Shown here in pieces: positions 44,259 through 59,521 of a stretch of 64,000 bases of DNA (its first letter is position 1; every line of letters begins with the position of its first letter). The notes beneath the pieces are model-generated. The model was not told the DNA's origin, searched no databases, and saw only the letters and a program-made list of their open reading frames with translations. The translations under genes and the position numbers were made by a program. The stretch comes from Phialocephala subalpina (lineage: Eukaryota; Ascomycota; Leotiomycetes; Helotiales; Mollisiaceae). The stretch is taken from the NCBI GenBank assembly GCA_900073065.1, contig FJOG01000002.1:1120652-1184651 (forward strand), given 5' to 3'.

Positions 44259-45729
44259 TCAAGCAAAAGTCATCCACCAGATCGATCCGATGAAGATGAT
44301 TAACACGACTGAGGTCAGGAAACCTGCGCCGACTCGGTCTCCTGTCGTCGCTGGGGCGATGGCGGTTGGACTGTAAGAAGAGGATGTCCCTGCGGATGGA
44401 TCTCCTTGACTGGTGCCGCCGGTATTATTTGTCAGAGGTCCAGTTACTTGGGCGATCAGGTTGCTCTGAATTACTTCAAGAGCCGCCATTTCTTGACCAA
44501 CACCATAGCTTCCATCCCAGGTCGTGCCGTCTTGCCATCTCAGACCACATGTCTGGCCGTTGTTACCACCACTACATTGCTGTGCAGCAGCTTGCGCGCT
44601 TGGTCCCAATTTTGCCATCACATCACCGTAGGTGTAGGGAGCCATCTTGGTTGTCGCTGCCATCCAACGAGCCAGGTAAGCTTTGAAGGAGTGTTGATCG
44701 ACATCGCACTTCCCATTGTTCTCGCATGCCACCTCTTGCATGATATTGTCCTTGGGGAAGAACACATCTGTCCCCTTGAGCATTCCATCAAGCCTGGCTT
44801 TCCATGTCGGATCACCATTCGTGTGGTTGTACATATTCGCGGCACCAAGAAGGTAGGCGCCTGCATTGTAGGTCCATTGGATCCTGTTGACTTTTGTACA
44901 GTTTATTGTATCGTCAGAGCCATCATAGATGTAGTAACTGTCGTCCAAGAGCCCAACGCTAGCCGTCCAATCCCAAACCTTTCCCGCCCACTCCGCATAT
45001 GTGTCGTTGCCAGTATACTTTGCAAGTCGTGCAGCAAGGTTGAAGAAGCATCCATTGGAAATCGAGTTCTTGTAGTTGTAGCCATTGTTGAAGGTAAAAA
45101 TCTGCCAGCGTAAACCTCCACCGCATGTCGTCATATCCCAACGGCTTGCTTGAAGGTTAAATACTGCTTGAGCGAGAGCAAGCCATTGTGGTTGATCCGG
45201 AGGAGGATTTGGAAAATTTACTTCTGCCGCAGACATTGCCGCCAGTGCCCAGAAGCCTTGGTCATCGTTTCCTTCAGTCTTTGTTTGATTGGGTGGCATA
45301 TAATCTCGGTTCGGTCCTACTTGGAACAAGAGGGCCTGTGAAGTGACATCGTTGTAGGCCGAGTCGCCAGTATAATACCAATAATCGACGAGAGAACCGA
45401 ACCTGTTGACGGTTAGATGTGTGAATGAAGGGAGAAGAGATTATCACTCACATCGCCCCTGCTTCCCACCAGTAGTACGGCGCAGGAAGGTTTCCAGGTA
45501 TTCCTCCTGTCAGGTTTCCATTGTAGTAGAGCATCATATCGTACGCAATCGTCTTGGCCATACTCTTGATTGAATCTGAGTGAAGTGTCAGCCTTGAAAG
45601 TTCCAGCCCGACAGAGATTCTGCGTCGCAATTCACCTGGAGAGCTCAAATCAACAGTCAATGCCTGCGCAACATGACTTCCTGCTAGTAGGACAGAGGCC
45701 GTACCAGCCAAACATCTCGTGAAACGCAT
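44259..45729 (-). CDS. GH76 mannan endo-1,6-alpha-mannosidase, DCW1/DFG5-type, GPI-anchored
   Basis: Two exons on the minus strand: 45452-45729 and 44259-45402 (473 aa), intron 49 bp. A signal peptide ([20 protein letters not shown]) starts the protein. The GH76 fold contains [17 protein letters not shown] and the catalytic Asp pair in [11 protein letters not shown] (about residues 139-140), plus [17 protein letters not shown] and [17 protein letters not shown]. The C-terminus is a Ser/Thr/Pro spacer and a hydrophobic tail ([16 protein letters not shown]), a GPI-attachment signal. Members trim and transglycosylate GPI glycans to attach proteins to the cell wall, at the plasma membrane outer face. 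Confidence 0.93.
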
Positions 45730-47607
45730 CACAGGCTGTGGTTGTGCTGCAAGGGGTCAGAATGCCCGCGAGGTGTGCGGGGGATTCGGAATCGATGACG
45801 TCGAGGAGAGTTATTTGTATAAGCCCAGGTTGGCAAAAGCTCAGGATAAGATATATTTTTCAGCAAATTCGATCCCTCCTCCACCTCTTCCGAAGCTCCG
45901 GAAGGTCTGCTGAGGGTGTTGTGGCCGCAAAGGATGCTGGGAACGAATGTAGAGCGCCGTCACCTTGGCGGGGGCGGGGCGAAGAATGCTGAATGCGGTC
46001 GAGCGAGTGTTGTGCGAATCGTCCAAAATGAATGTGAGGTGTTGTCGCAGATCCAACCTCTGCTCGAGTTGTACAATTTAAGTTGTCCGGGCAGAGAGGA
46101 GTGAAATGGTTCTGTGAGAGGAGGCAGGTGCAACTCGGTGCCACCGTACCTGATGATCGGTACGAGATTTTTAGTCTTTCCAACGGTGCGGAGCAGCAAA
46201 TACGAACGAACAACACCGAACTATCGATGCAGGAGTCTCGTGTTCCTGAAAAATGAATCGATCATTCATCGAAGAAGGGGGAGAAAAAAATAAGATGCAG
46301 ATAGCTGAGTATTGGATACTTGAACACTCGTACAATCCCATTCTCAGAGGAATCAACAGACCTTCATCAACACACCACCATTGTCTTGGTCTCCATCCAA
46401 GTTTACTCTGCCAGCCTGAGCTGCTTGTCCGTCATTCTTGGCGTTAGGAATCGTTTTCTGCATGACATAACCATCTCGAGTGTTGGAAGATCTGATTGTT
46501 CAGAGATCGTCGATGCACCATTTCCCGAAACATGGAGAGAACATGTTTTGTTCGCAAGCTCGTCAGGTTTCCCCTGAGAGAAAATAGCAACAGAAACCCC
46601 TGCCAGCTGCCACTCACGTGCCGTCCGGGGTCAACAGCTCCAATCTCTCGGGATCTCGTCGAACGTGGGAATACCGTCGGGTTTTGACATCCTGTCATAT
46701 TCGAAGCGACGAGGAAGATGCTGTATCAACCACGGTCCAGTACTCGAGGAGAAGAGGTATATCTGTCGAAGGGAGAAGGCTGTTATTGTTGACCTCACGG
46801 GCGCCGAGCAAGGAACAGCATCGATGAGTTGATGAGTTAATCTCTGAACAAATCACTTCTATAACGACAACCTCTTATTGTATTATTTCCTATTATCGAA
46901 GCGCAATACTGAGTGGGCCGTCGTTGTACAGGTTGGCCATTACTTCCCAGTTTAGTTTTCTATTGAGGTGTGAATAGGAATCTCTGCCATTCACCATCTG
47001 ACAAAGACAGGGAGTTCTGAGCCTTCTCTTCCAGTCAGAGCTACATGGCTGTGAATAATCGGGTCAAGAACCTGACACCACAGTCAAAGCTGCCCAAGCT
47101 ATCTGATGTATCTAAACAACTGACCTGCGCACAGAGGAACCACTTCATTGTCTGACTCGATTGAAACTTTACATCCTCTTCCCGGGTATCAGCTTTGCCC
47201 AGAAACAGCACTGCCTCACGGTCACATGTTTCGGTGGTGGCGGTCGTTCTGGATTGCGTACGTCCGCAACGCAGGAAGGACCGGAAGTAAGACTCGTAGA
47301 GACTAGAAATAGAACTGATTATATCACATTCATGAAAGAATTTGTTGCCTTGAAGAATCTCCTGAACTAAAAGTGTTATTACCACCTCAGTAGTGCGCGC
47401 TCTGCGACTTCCAGGACGTTGTTTCGTTAGTCACCCAGACGAGCCAAACTCTAAAACCTTCCCCGTAGCAATCTACCATCCTCATCAATCATCTTGCATC
47501 TCACAACCTCACAACTAACCCTCCTACAAATCAACACACGCACACTTCAACCTACGAGCAATACCGAGCATCTCCCTCAAACTACCTTTCAACACCCTAC
47601 AATCACA
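45730..47607. other. 1.9-kb divergent intergenic region
   Basis: Promoters of the GH76 gene (minus strand) and synaptobrevin gene (plus strand). A CA-rich leader precedes the synaptobrevin ATG. The short frames between overlap on both strands and show no domain. No repeat or palindrome of the family was noticed here. Confidence 0.5.
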
Positions 47608-48627
47608 ATGGCCAGCACCGGCGATCGTCCATATGATCCATATATCCCCAGCGAGCCAGCGGCTGGCGGAGCAGCTGGAGGTCAATCTGGGGCTGGCAAC
47701 CAAAGAACGGCGGCATTACAAGCGGTAAGTAATTCCTCATTTATTCCGAGATGGCCGGATCGACCACGGATCGATTATCTACGATATATGATGGGCGATG
47801 GAATGAATGCGACCGTGGCGATACCGACGACTCCGCCCAACCTCATCGCCTCGATATCTCCAGAGACTCCTACATCATCGAAGCATCCTGGATGGCTTGA
47901 ATAACTGAAGGCCCGAGATTATGGGAGCACAGAGGGGTGGTGCGATACTGGAGAACTTCATCGTTGTTGAGGCCGCCGCGAAATGGTTTCAGATACCCCG
48001 AATTCATCAACCCCAGACTGGGGACCGGCATACATGGGAGCGACTTGTGTAATTCAACGGGTCACGATATTCAAGCTTGTGAATGGAGGGCAGAAATGGT
48101 CCATCCAGCAGTTGATTTCGTTGAGCTCAGCCGCAGATGGCCTCCAGCTCTAGCTATCGGGACAACTGGCCACGACAAGAGAATGCTACGACATACCCAG
48201 AGCCATGGCAGACTCCCGGAATACCTGTGGATATGAATGAGTGCACGTACGGATGGCTAACATTCTTCATAGCAAATCGATGACACCGTTGGTGTGATGC
48301 GCGAGAACATCAACAAGGTATCTCAGCGTGGTGAACGTCTCGACTCCCTCCAGGACAAGACCGACAACCTTGCTGTATCAGCACAAGGATTCCGCCGAGG
48401 TGCCAACAGAGTCCGCAAGCAGATGTGGTGGAAAGGTAAGCCAGATTTCTGCATTGGAATGTCACAGAGGTGCTAACTTCTGTACAGACATGAAGATGAG
48501 AATGTGCCTGATTGCAGGAATTATCATCTTGCTAATCGTCATCATTGTACCTGCTGGTATGTTCCCAAGGCCCCTAGAAACGCCATACATATGCTGACCT
48601 CCCAAAGTTGTTGCTACCAAGCATTAG
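47608..48627 (+). CDS. Synaptobrevin/Snc-type v-SNARE
   Basis: Four exons: 47608-47724, 48273-48435, 48488-48556 and 48608-48627 (122 aa). An N-terminal Gly/Ala/Pro-rich tail of about 38 residues precedes the R-SNARE helix ([20 protein letters not shown], then [20 protein letters not shown]), about residues 40-95. A basic juxtamembrane stretch [17 protein letters not shown] leads into the single C-terminal membrane anchor ([18 protein letters not shown]). It is a tail-anchored R-SNARE on secretory vesicles that pairs with plasma-membrane Q-SNAREs in exocytosis and recycling. Intron 1 is 548 bp, about ten times the usual size here; the other two are about 51 bp. Confidence 0.94.
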
Positions 48628-52422
<3,795 letters not shown>

Positions 52423-53177
52423 AGCCTTTGATACTTGGGTTTTGGGGTTTTAAAAGTCGTTAGGAAGTGCAACCATCCAAGAGCGTCTATGGCTGTTCAA
52501 GACAGCTTTTGTATATATTGCCAAAAGATGGTAGACTCTGCACATATCGAATCAAGATTTGATTTTTTTGGAGGCCTCGCGTACACAGTGCTCAACTCGA
52601 TCTCACCTCGAGCACTCCAAGCCAATTGCTTCCAGCAAGGATATCCATCTCACGCAGTCAACAAGGCTGAAAGATGTTCTTCGGGCCAAATATGCCGGAT
52701 CAACGCTAGTCGCCTTGAACCGACTCTGAACCGATTCGAGGATTATTTATCCATTTTATCCGCAGCCATCCCATCTTTCATCTTACCCCATACCCCGCGT
52801 CTTTTCTCCCCATCATCGCACCACGGTTCATCTCATCCTCCGCATAGTGGGATACGAAGAACGGGTTACCTCCTGTTTGTAAGGTCAAGGTAGTAGTTCT
52901 GCCGAAATACCGAGCCTCAATTAGGCTTGGAAGTGATCGTCGGCGGAAAGTTCTTTTAGGCCGTGGGGAAAGACGAGGGGATGGATAAAGGTAACGTGAT
53001 AGTACCTTCTGGGAATGCTGGTTATTTCACTTTTGTATCTTCTAGGTTCAACGTCCGCTTTCTGTTTTGGACTTCTGACATCTGGGCTTTTCCTTCATTG
53101 CCTGTCCTAATGCTGGTACTCCCGAACAGCCGGAACATGTACTCTGAGCATCTAATATCAAGTGCAACATCATCACG
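52423..53177. other. Intergenic
   Basis: 3' UTR of ARG5,6 and promoter of the secreted glycosidase-like gene. A 152-codon plus frame (52435-52893) starts immediately after the ARG5,6 stop and shows no domain, so I regard it as chance. Confidence 0.45.
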
Positions 53178-55399
53178 ATGAAAACAACAACCCTTCTAGC
53201 TCTCACTCTCGTGGTGAGAGCTGCAATTGCTTCTCCTTCCATAGATCGTCAAGCAGTCGTCACTCAGTTCAACCCAACACGACATGCCAGCTCTAACTCG
53301 ACACCCATGCAAGTAGGAAACGGCAACTTCGCATTCGGGGCAGACATTACTGGTCTTCAAACCTTCCTTCCCTTCAACACACTCTCCTCATGGGGATGGC
53401 ATAACTTCTCGTTACCAACAGCTGCGAATCAGACGTCTACGGAGGACTTTACTGGTTTAGATTGGTTCGTGGAATCTGACAGGTTGAAAGAGACTGAAGG
53501 GTACTGACATGAACAGGTGGACTCATGGAAAATTGGTCAACTACGACCAACCCAATCCCGCCGAGCCACTGATCTCAAACTGGCTCATTCAAAATCCTCA
53601 AAGACTCAATCTAGGACGAATAGGTTTCTATTTTGACCCCGTCCTCAACATCGCGGAATCAAGTCTCTCATCAAAATCTCAGACCTTGGATCTCTACTCC
53701 GGAATCCTCACTTCTCAATTCTCGGTCCTGGGCAAAGATGTCCAGGTGAAGACTGCGGTCGATCCAGATTCGGACACTGTTTCTATTCAAATAGAGTCTG
53801 ATCTGTTGGAAGGGCGGAAGATCGGGGTCTTCTTCGATTATCCATACTCGGACGTGAATAAATTCGATGCTCCATTTGTTGGTGTGTGGAACGCGACGAG
53901 CAAGCATACGACAAGTTTGCAGCAGGGTGATGGGAAGGCGAGCATCAGGCATGAGATTGATGACACGACATACTATACTTCGATTCAATGGGGTGGCAAA
54001 GCTTCGATTTCTGGGCCGGCGAATGGGACACATCGTTATGTCCTCAGCTCCAAACCAGGTTCCGGTAGCTCGCTGGATTTGAGCATCAATTTCTCTCCCT
54101 TCCTCGAAGAAAAGATTCCACCTGACGCAGATTCAATCACATCTTCATCCGAAAAATGGTGGCAAGAATACTGGGAATCAGGAGCCTTCATCGATTTGAC
54201 CTCTTCCAAAAACGCCAACGCAACCGAACTCCAACGCCGCATAATCCTCTCCCAATACCTCCTCGCGGTCAATGGAGCAGGCCACGACTCCCCTCAAGAA
54301 TCTGGCCTCGTAAACAACGGCTGGTACGGAAAATTCCATCTCGAGATGCCGGTCTGGCATCTGGGGCATTGGGCTAGATGGGGAAAGTGGGATTTGCTTG
54401 GAAGAGCTATTCCTGGGATGTATGAACGTTTTCTCCCAAGTTCTATAGAGAGAGCGAGACTACAAGGGTACGAGGGAGCTAGATGGGGAAAAATGAGCGA
54501 TCCAACTGGTCGAAGTGCGCCGGGGGAGATTAACAGTTTGTTGATTTGGCAGCAGCCGCATGTTATGTATTTCGCTGAGATAGAATATCGAGATTTTCCT
54601 GGCGAGGAGACGTTGGGGAAGTGGGATGAGTTGCTCACTCAGACTGCTGAGTTTATGGTTTCCTTCGCTTTTTGGAATAGCTCAACAGGTACCCCAATCC
54701 TCTCTCCTTCCTCGTGCCAGAAACATAGCTGACAAGATGAAAGGAGTCTACGATCTCGGTCCCCCAATGTACCCAGTATCAGAAAACACCAATCCAAACA
54801 CCACCATCAACCCGACTTTTGAATTGGCATACTGGCGTTTCGGCCTCTCGATAGCCTCATCATGGAAAGAACGTCAACATCTCCCTGTACCAGCGAACTG
54901 GACACACGTCCTCTCCAACCTCGCTCCTCTCCCTATCGAGAATGGGACGTATACAATCTACGAAGGCATTCCGAACATGTGGATAGACCCAAACACATAC
55001 TACGACCACCCCGCCATGACCGGGATCTACGGCTTGCTTCCCCCTCCAGACACCCCATCTTTCAACCTCACCATAATGAATCAAACTGCAACCAAAATTG
55101 CGGGCATCTGGGACTTCAATCAGTTGTTCGGATGGGACTTTCCAATGCTAGCGATGAACGCAGCAAGACTTGGGGAGCCAGAGAGAGCGGTGGCGTATTT
55201 GCTCGATCCGAATTTTGTTTTTGATGATGCGGGGTATCCGGTTGGGGGGCCGAGGGTGGCGACGCCGTATATGCCGGGGAGTGGGAGTTTGCTGCTGGCA
55301 GTTGCGATGATGGCGGGGGGTTGGGATGGTGGGGAGGAGGTGAGTGCGTGGCCGGAGGGATGGGTGGGCAGGAGTGAGGGGTTTACGATGGCGATGTAG
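53178..55399 (+). CDS. Secreted six-hairpin-glycosidase-like protein (GH65-related fold)
   Basis: Three exons: 53178-53464, 53517-54688 and 54729-55399 (709 aa); introns 52 and 40 bp. A signal peptide (MKTTTLLALTLVVRAAIAS) leads to an N-terminal beta-rich domain (MQVGNGNFAFGADITGLQT, about residues 45-65) and an alpha/alpha-barrel-like C-terminal half with WYGKFHLEMPVWHLGHWARW and WGKMSDPTGRSAPGEINSLL. Many N-glycosylation sequons are present (e.g. NSTP, NQTS, NATE). The N-terminal block and HLEM...W region resemble GH65-type enzymes, so an extracellular alpha-glycoside hydrolase or phosphorylase-like role is plausible. Substrate is unknown. The 40-bp intron is the shortest in the window, but without it the frame stops within 20 codons. 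Confidence 0.75.
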
Positions 55400-55890
55400 T
55401 AAGAGGTGTGGGAATGGAGGTATTTTCGAAGTGGTTGTGCTTGTTTGGACTTTGATTGTGAAGCCGGAGGAGCACCATGAGGACAGAAGCTGCGACGATC
55501 CCTGCCTGCAAGCGTCTTGGGGGCATTGCTGAACCCCGTAAGCTCAAGTGATGGCGGGCGCAGAACCACAAAGACATCCGCCTATCATGAAGATGGCTAT
55601 CGCTCGAGCGATGTGAATAGCAAGTGCTAGATCGTGCCTTGATTTCGAGTGCGTACTGCCGTATCGATTTCGAGTTAGGTTGTTTTAGGCGATTCTAATG
55701 TCCCTTCCCGTTCAGTTCTTTCGTTGAGTCATCTGCCTTGCTCTGCCTGTTTCGACACCACAGCTCCTTTGTAAATCCTATACAGGCCATCTTTCTCCAA
55801 GACCTCTGTCTAGATGAACATCACGTAAAGAAAGCCTTGGGTAGGGTAGAGTGTGCGCATAGGAGTCAAGTCTCCGTCAGCTCGAATTTC
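55400..55890. other. Flank between the secreted enzyme gene and the satellite
   Basis: 3' UTR of the secreted enzyme and unique-looking sequence up to the first repeat unit. No gene or RNA signature seen. The left boundary of the repeat is gradual, around 55,870-55,910. Confidence 0.5.
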
Positions 55891-58800
55891 CCCTCCACCC
55901 CAAGACCCCCTCGCTTAAGTCAAATTTTGCGTATCGGATTTTGCAGGAGCTATCCGATGAGTAAATAGAGACATTTACAGCATAGCAAGTCCTTTCAAAA
56001 GTTCACGAGCTCAAGGAGAAGCCGGTAGGTCATACCTATAAGGCTGGACATCAAATTATCGATGTTTCCCTCTGAAGCAAGGCCCCTCGCTTAGCTTGAG
56101 TTTGGTATTCGGATTTCGTAGGAGGCATCCGATGAGAGAATTAATATTAGCATTAAAAAGATAGTCCTTGAGAAGTTTGGTGTGTGATAGCGTTAGTCCA
56201 TCGGACGCCTTGACGAACTTAGATATTAATTCTCCAATATCCTCCTCGCTAAGCCTCAATTTTGCGTATCGGATTTTGCTAGAGCTATCCGATGAGAGAA
56301 AGGACTTTAGTTTGTTGAAGATAACTCTCTTAAAAGTCAATATGCAAGAGTACAGGTCCATCGGATGCCTCTGGAATGAGGTAGATATTAACCATTCTAT
56401 CTCCCACTCGCTTAACTCGAATTTTGCGTATCGGATTTCGTAGCATTCATCCGACGAGGAAACTGCTTGTAGCATATTATAGACAAGTCTCTCAGAAGCC
56501 CGTATTCAGTACCTGTTGTTCATCGGATGGGTTCTTGGATACCTCAGCTATCGATCCATCGCGAAATCCCTCTCGCTTAGCTCCAATTCGGTATACGGAT
56601 TTTGAAGGAGGCGTCCGATGAGCATATGGCTATTATTATAAGAGTAAAGGCCCTTTGAAACATCGGTATGCAAATAGGATTGTCTATCGGATGGGTCTTT
56701 TAGATACTTTGCTTACCAACCCATTCTATTGCCCCTCGCTTAGCTCCATTTTGGTATTCGGATTTCGATACAGCTATCCGACGAGAAAACGGTTATTAGT
56801 ATAAGAATAAGGACATCTCAAAACGTTATTTTGCTGCAGGAATTGTCTATCGGATGGGTTCTTGAACACTTTGCCGCCCAACCCATCCTCTTGCCCCTCG
56901 CTTAGCCCTACCTCTGGTATACGGATTTTGAAGGAGACGTCCGATAAACAAATGCTTGCTATCATAAGAATATAGACCCTCCAAAACGTTGGTATGGCAA
57001 GGGAAATATCCATCGGATGAGTCTGAGGATACTTTGCCCACTAACCCATCCTCTTGCCCTCGCTTAGCTCTACCTCTGGTATACGGATTTTGAAGGAGAC
57101 GTCTGATAAGCATATGCCTGCTATCATAAGAATGAGGACATCTCAAAACGTTGTTTTGCCGCGGGAATTGTCCATCGGATGGGTTCTTGGACACTTTGCC
57201 TACTAAACCACCACAATTGCCTCGCTTAGCTCTACTTTGGGTATACGGATTTTGAAGGAGACGTCCGATGAGGAGATGCTTGTTATCATAAGAATAAAGA
57301 CCCTCTAAAACGTTATTGCGGCAAGGGAAATGTCCATCGGATGAGTCTAAGGACCCTTTGCCTACTAAACTATCGCAATTCCCTCGCTTAGCTCAAATTT
57401 TGGTATTCGGATTTTGAAGGAGGCGTCCGATGAGGAAGGGGTTGTTATTATGAGAGTAGTGACCTCTTGAAATGAACATATGCAGCTGCTCAAGTTCATC
57501 GGATGGGTTCTGGTGGGTCTTTGATATCAGTTCTTTCATTGTCCCCCTCGCTTAGCTTCGACTTGGTATACGGATTTCGGAGGAGACGTCCGATGAGGAA
57601 AGAGTTCTTATTATAAGAGTAGGGGCCTCTTGAAATGAACATATGCAACTGCTCAAGTTCATCGGATGGGTTCTGGTGGGTCTTTGACATTAGTTCTCTC
57701 ATTATCCCCCTCGCTTAGCTCCGACTTGGTATACGGATTCCGAAGGAGACGTCCGATGAGGAAAGGGTTCTTATGATGGTAGAAGAGACCGTGTGGAATG
57801 ATCGTGTTCAACGAGCGAGGTCCATCGGACGTGTTTATAAGGCATAAACTTCTTAGTCTCTTACCTCCCTATATGGGTTTTGGTATTCGGATTCTGGATG
57901 AAGCATCCGATGAAGAAGAGACTATGGCCAAGATAGAGAGTATCTATGAAAAAGTTCACGAGGGGAATACAGAAGTTCATCGGATGGGTCTTTGGACAAT
58001 CGGATGCCAAGTTCCTTCCTTACTTAGCCTCGTTTTGGTATACGGATTTTGAAGGAGGCATCCGATGAAGACAAGACCATGGCTATAATAGAGAGCATCT
58101 ATTAAAAACTTATTCTCTAACTGCGCAGACTCATCGGATGCTTTCGGAAGGGTCTTTGAATCATCGGATGTCAGCTGCACACCCCCTCGCTTAACCCTAA
58201 TTCTGGTGGACGGGCTTCCAAGGACGCATCCGATGAAGTAAAGATTATTATCATGATGGAGAGTATCCATAAAAAGATTGTTATCCAACTGCCCAAGCTC
58301 ATCGGATGGGTACGGATAGGGTTTTTGGGCAACCTTATACCAATGTTCCCTCCCCTTCTTGACTTTAGTTTTGGTGGACCGTTTCTGAAAGAGCTATCCG
58401 ATGGCAAGTAAATAATGGCTATTATAGCCTTTAGCTACTCAAAGTCCGGTTTGCAAGGGTTCGAGCTGATTGGACATATTTGTGAGCCTAAAATTAATGG
58501 CAAAGTATTTCTCTTCGCTGAGTACATTGGGTGGACGGTTTCTGCAGAAGCTATCCGATGACAGGAACATAATTATCATGACATAATTACTTCTCCAAAG
58601 TACGATAGGAAGCATTTGTAAGTTGACTGGACGCAATTGTGGGCGCATAAATCAATGTCGAAGCAATCTCTTTCTCTCCGTTTGGTGGACGGTTTCCGAT
58701 GAAGCTATCCAGTCAAGAAAACATCACCAGAATAACAGAGAATAGCTATAAAGGCCCCATGTACCCTAATGGGATAATTGACCGGGCGTGTTTATGAACA

Positions 58801-59030
58801 TAATATTCGATCGCCCTCTCAAACATGAGTGTAGACATATGGACGGTTCTCTCAGCCATCATCCGGTCACACTTACAACAGCTCTAGCATAAAAATAGGC
58901 CCAAATGATTATATTTGGCTTGTTTGGAATATTCCTTTATCTCAAAATGCTCGAGGTCGGCGAGGAAGTCAAATAGGGCTAAGGCATAGATTTCGTGGAC
59001 GGTTTTACTGGCTGCTATCTGGTCACACTT
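55891..59030. repeat. Tandem satellite of about 162-bp units with internal inverted motifs
   Basis: The CATCGGATG-type word recurs at 56200, 56360, 56521, 56685, 56848, 57010, 57173, 57335, 57497, 57660, 57823, 57978, 58132 and 58300, so steps are mostly 160-164 bp, then about 155, and 168 at the end. Each unit also has CCCTCGCTTAGCTC, then TTGGTATACGGATTTTGAAG, then GTCCGATGAG. To the right the word GTGGACGG continues at about 58373, 58530, 58683, 58839 and 58995 (steps 153-157) as the units decay. That makes about 19 units. CATCGGA and TCCGATG are reverse complements. No gene is called inside: minus frames show 54-residue periodic similarity but break often. Confidence 0.93.
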
Positions 59031-59521
59031 ACAAGTACTTTGAATTTACGTCTGAAAGACTGTAATCTGCGTCTTTGAAATCTTGGACGGACGATGCTTT
59101 TTCATTGTGAAGCTAAGCGAGATCTCATCGATAAACCTGTCCCGAGAGAATGCCTTGTGCTTGTCTCGAGTCTAGAAGTATCATACCTCCCGAACAAGAA
59201 TTGTTTATCATACTCTTCAGATGGTTAATTGCTTGCATTTTGTAGTGTTGGGGTGCTAGGTTGAGCAATGCGGGGCAAATTTACCCCGCACTACATCACC
59301 GCAGCTGCTGTTTGAGAGAAGAGATTGAGAAGATTTCATGCCACATATAAGAATTCGAATTATAGGATGCTAGACTCACATGAACTGTGATTGATGGCTT
59401 AAGATGGGTTGTGGTCTACCCGCTTCGAAGTCTGGGCGGCTAGTCCTGAGTCCGCTGGTGTCCAACACTTCGTCAGACATCGGGAAAATATCGTCTTTTT
59501 CTACCATTCCTTTTCACAATC
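59031..59521. other. Flank between the satellite and the 2EXR-like gene
   Basis: Right edge of the satellite, then promoter and 5' UTR of the next gene. A short copy of the TTGGACGGACGATGC word near 59086 may be the last decayed unit. No coding frame seen. Confidence 0.45.

Noticed and set aside
44406..45113. 235-codon plus-strand frame
   Set aside because: It lies wholly antisense to the GH76 coding region, whose protein shows catalytic motifs; the frame is a shadow.
55891..59030. CRISPR-like regularly spaced repeats
   Set aside because: The genome is fungal, the unit is 162 bp, most of it is repeated with drift, and there are no short identical repeats with unique spacers or cas genes.
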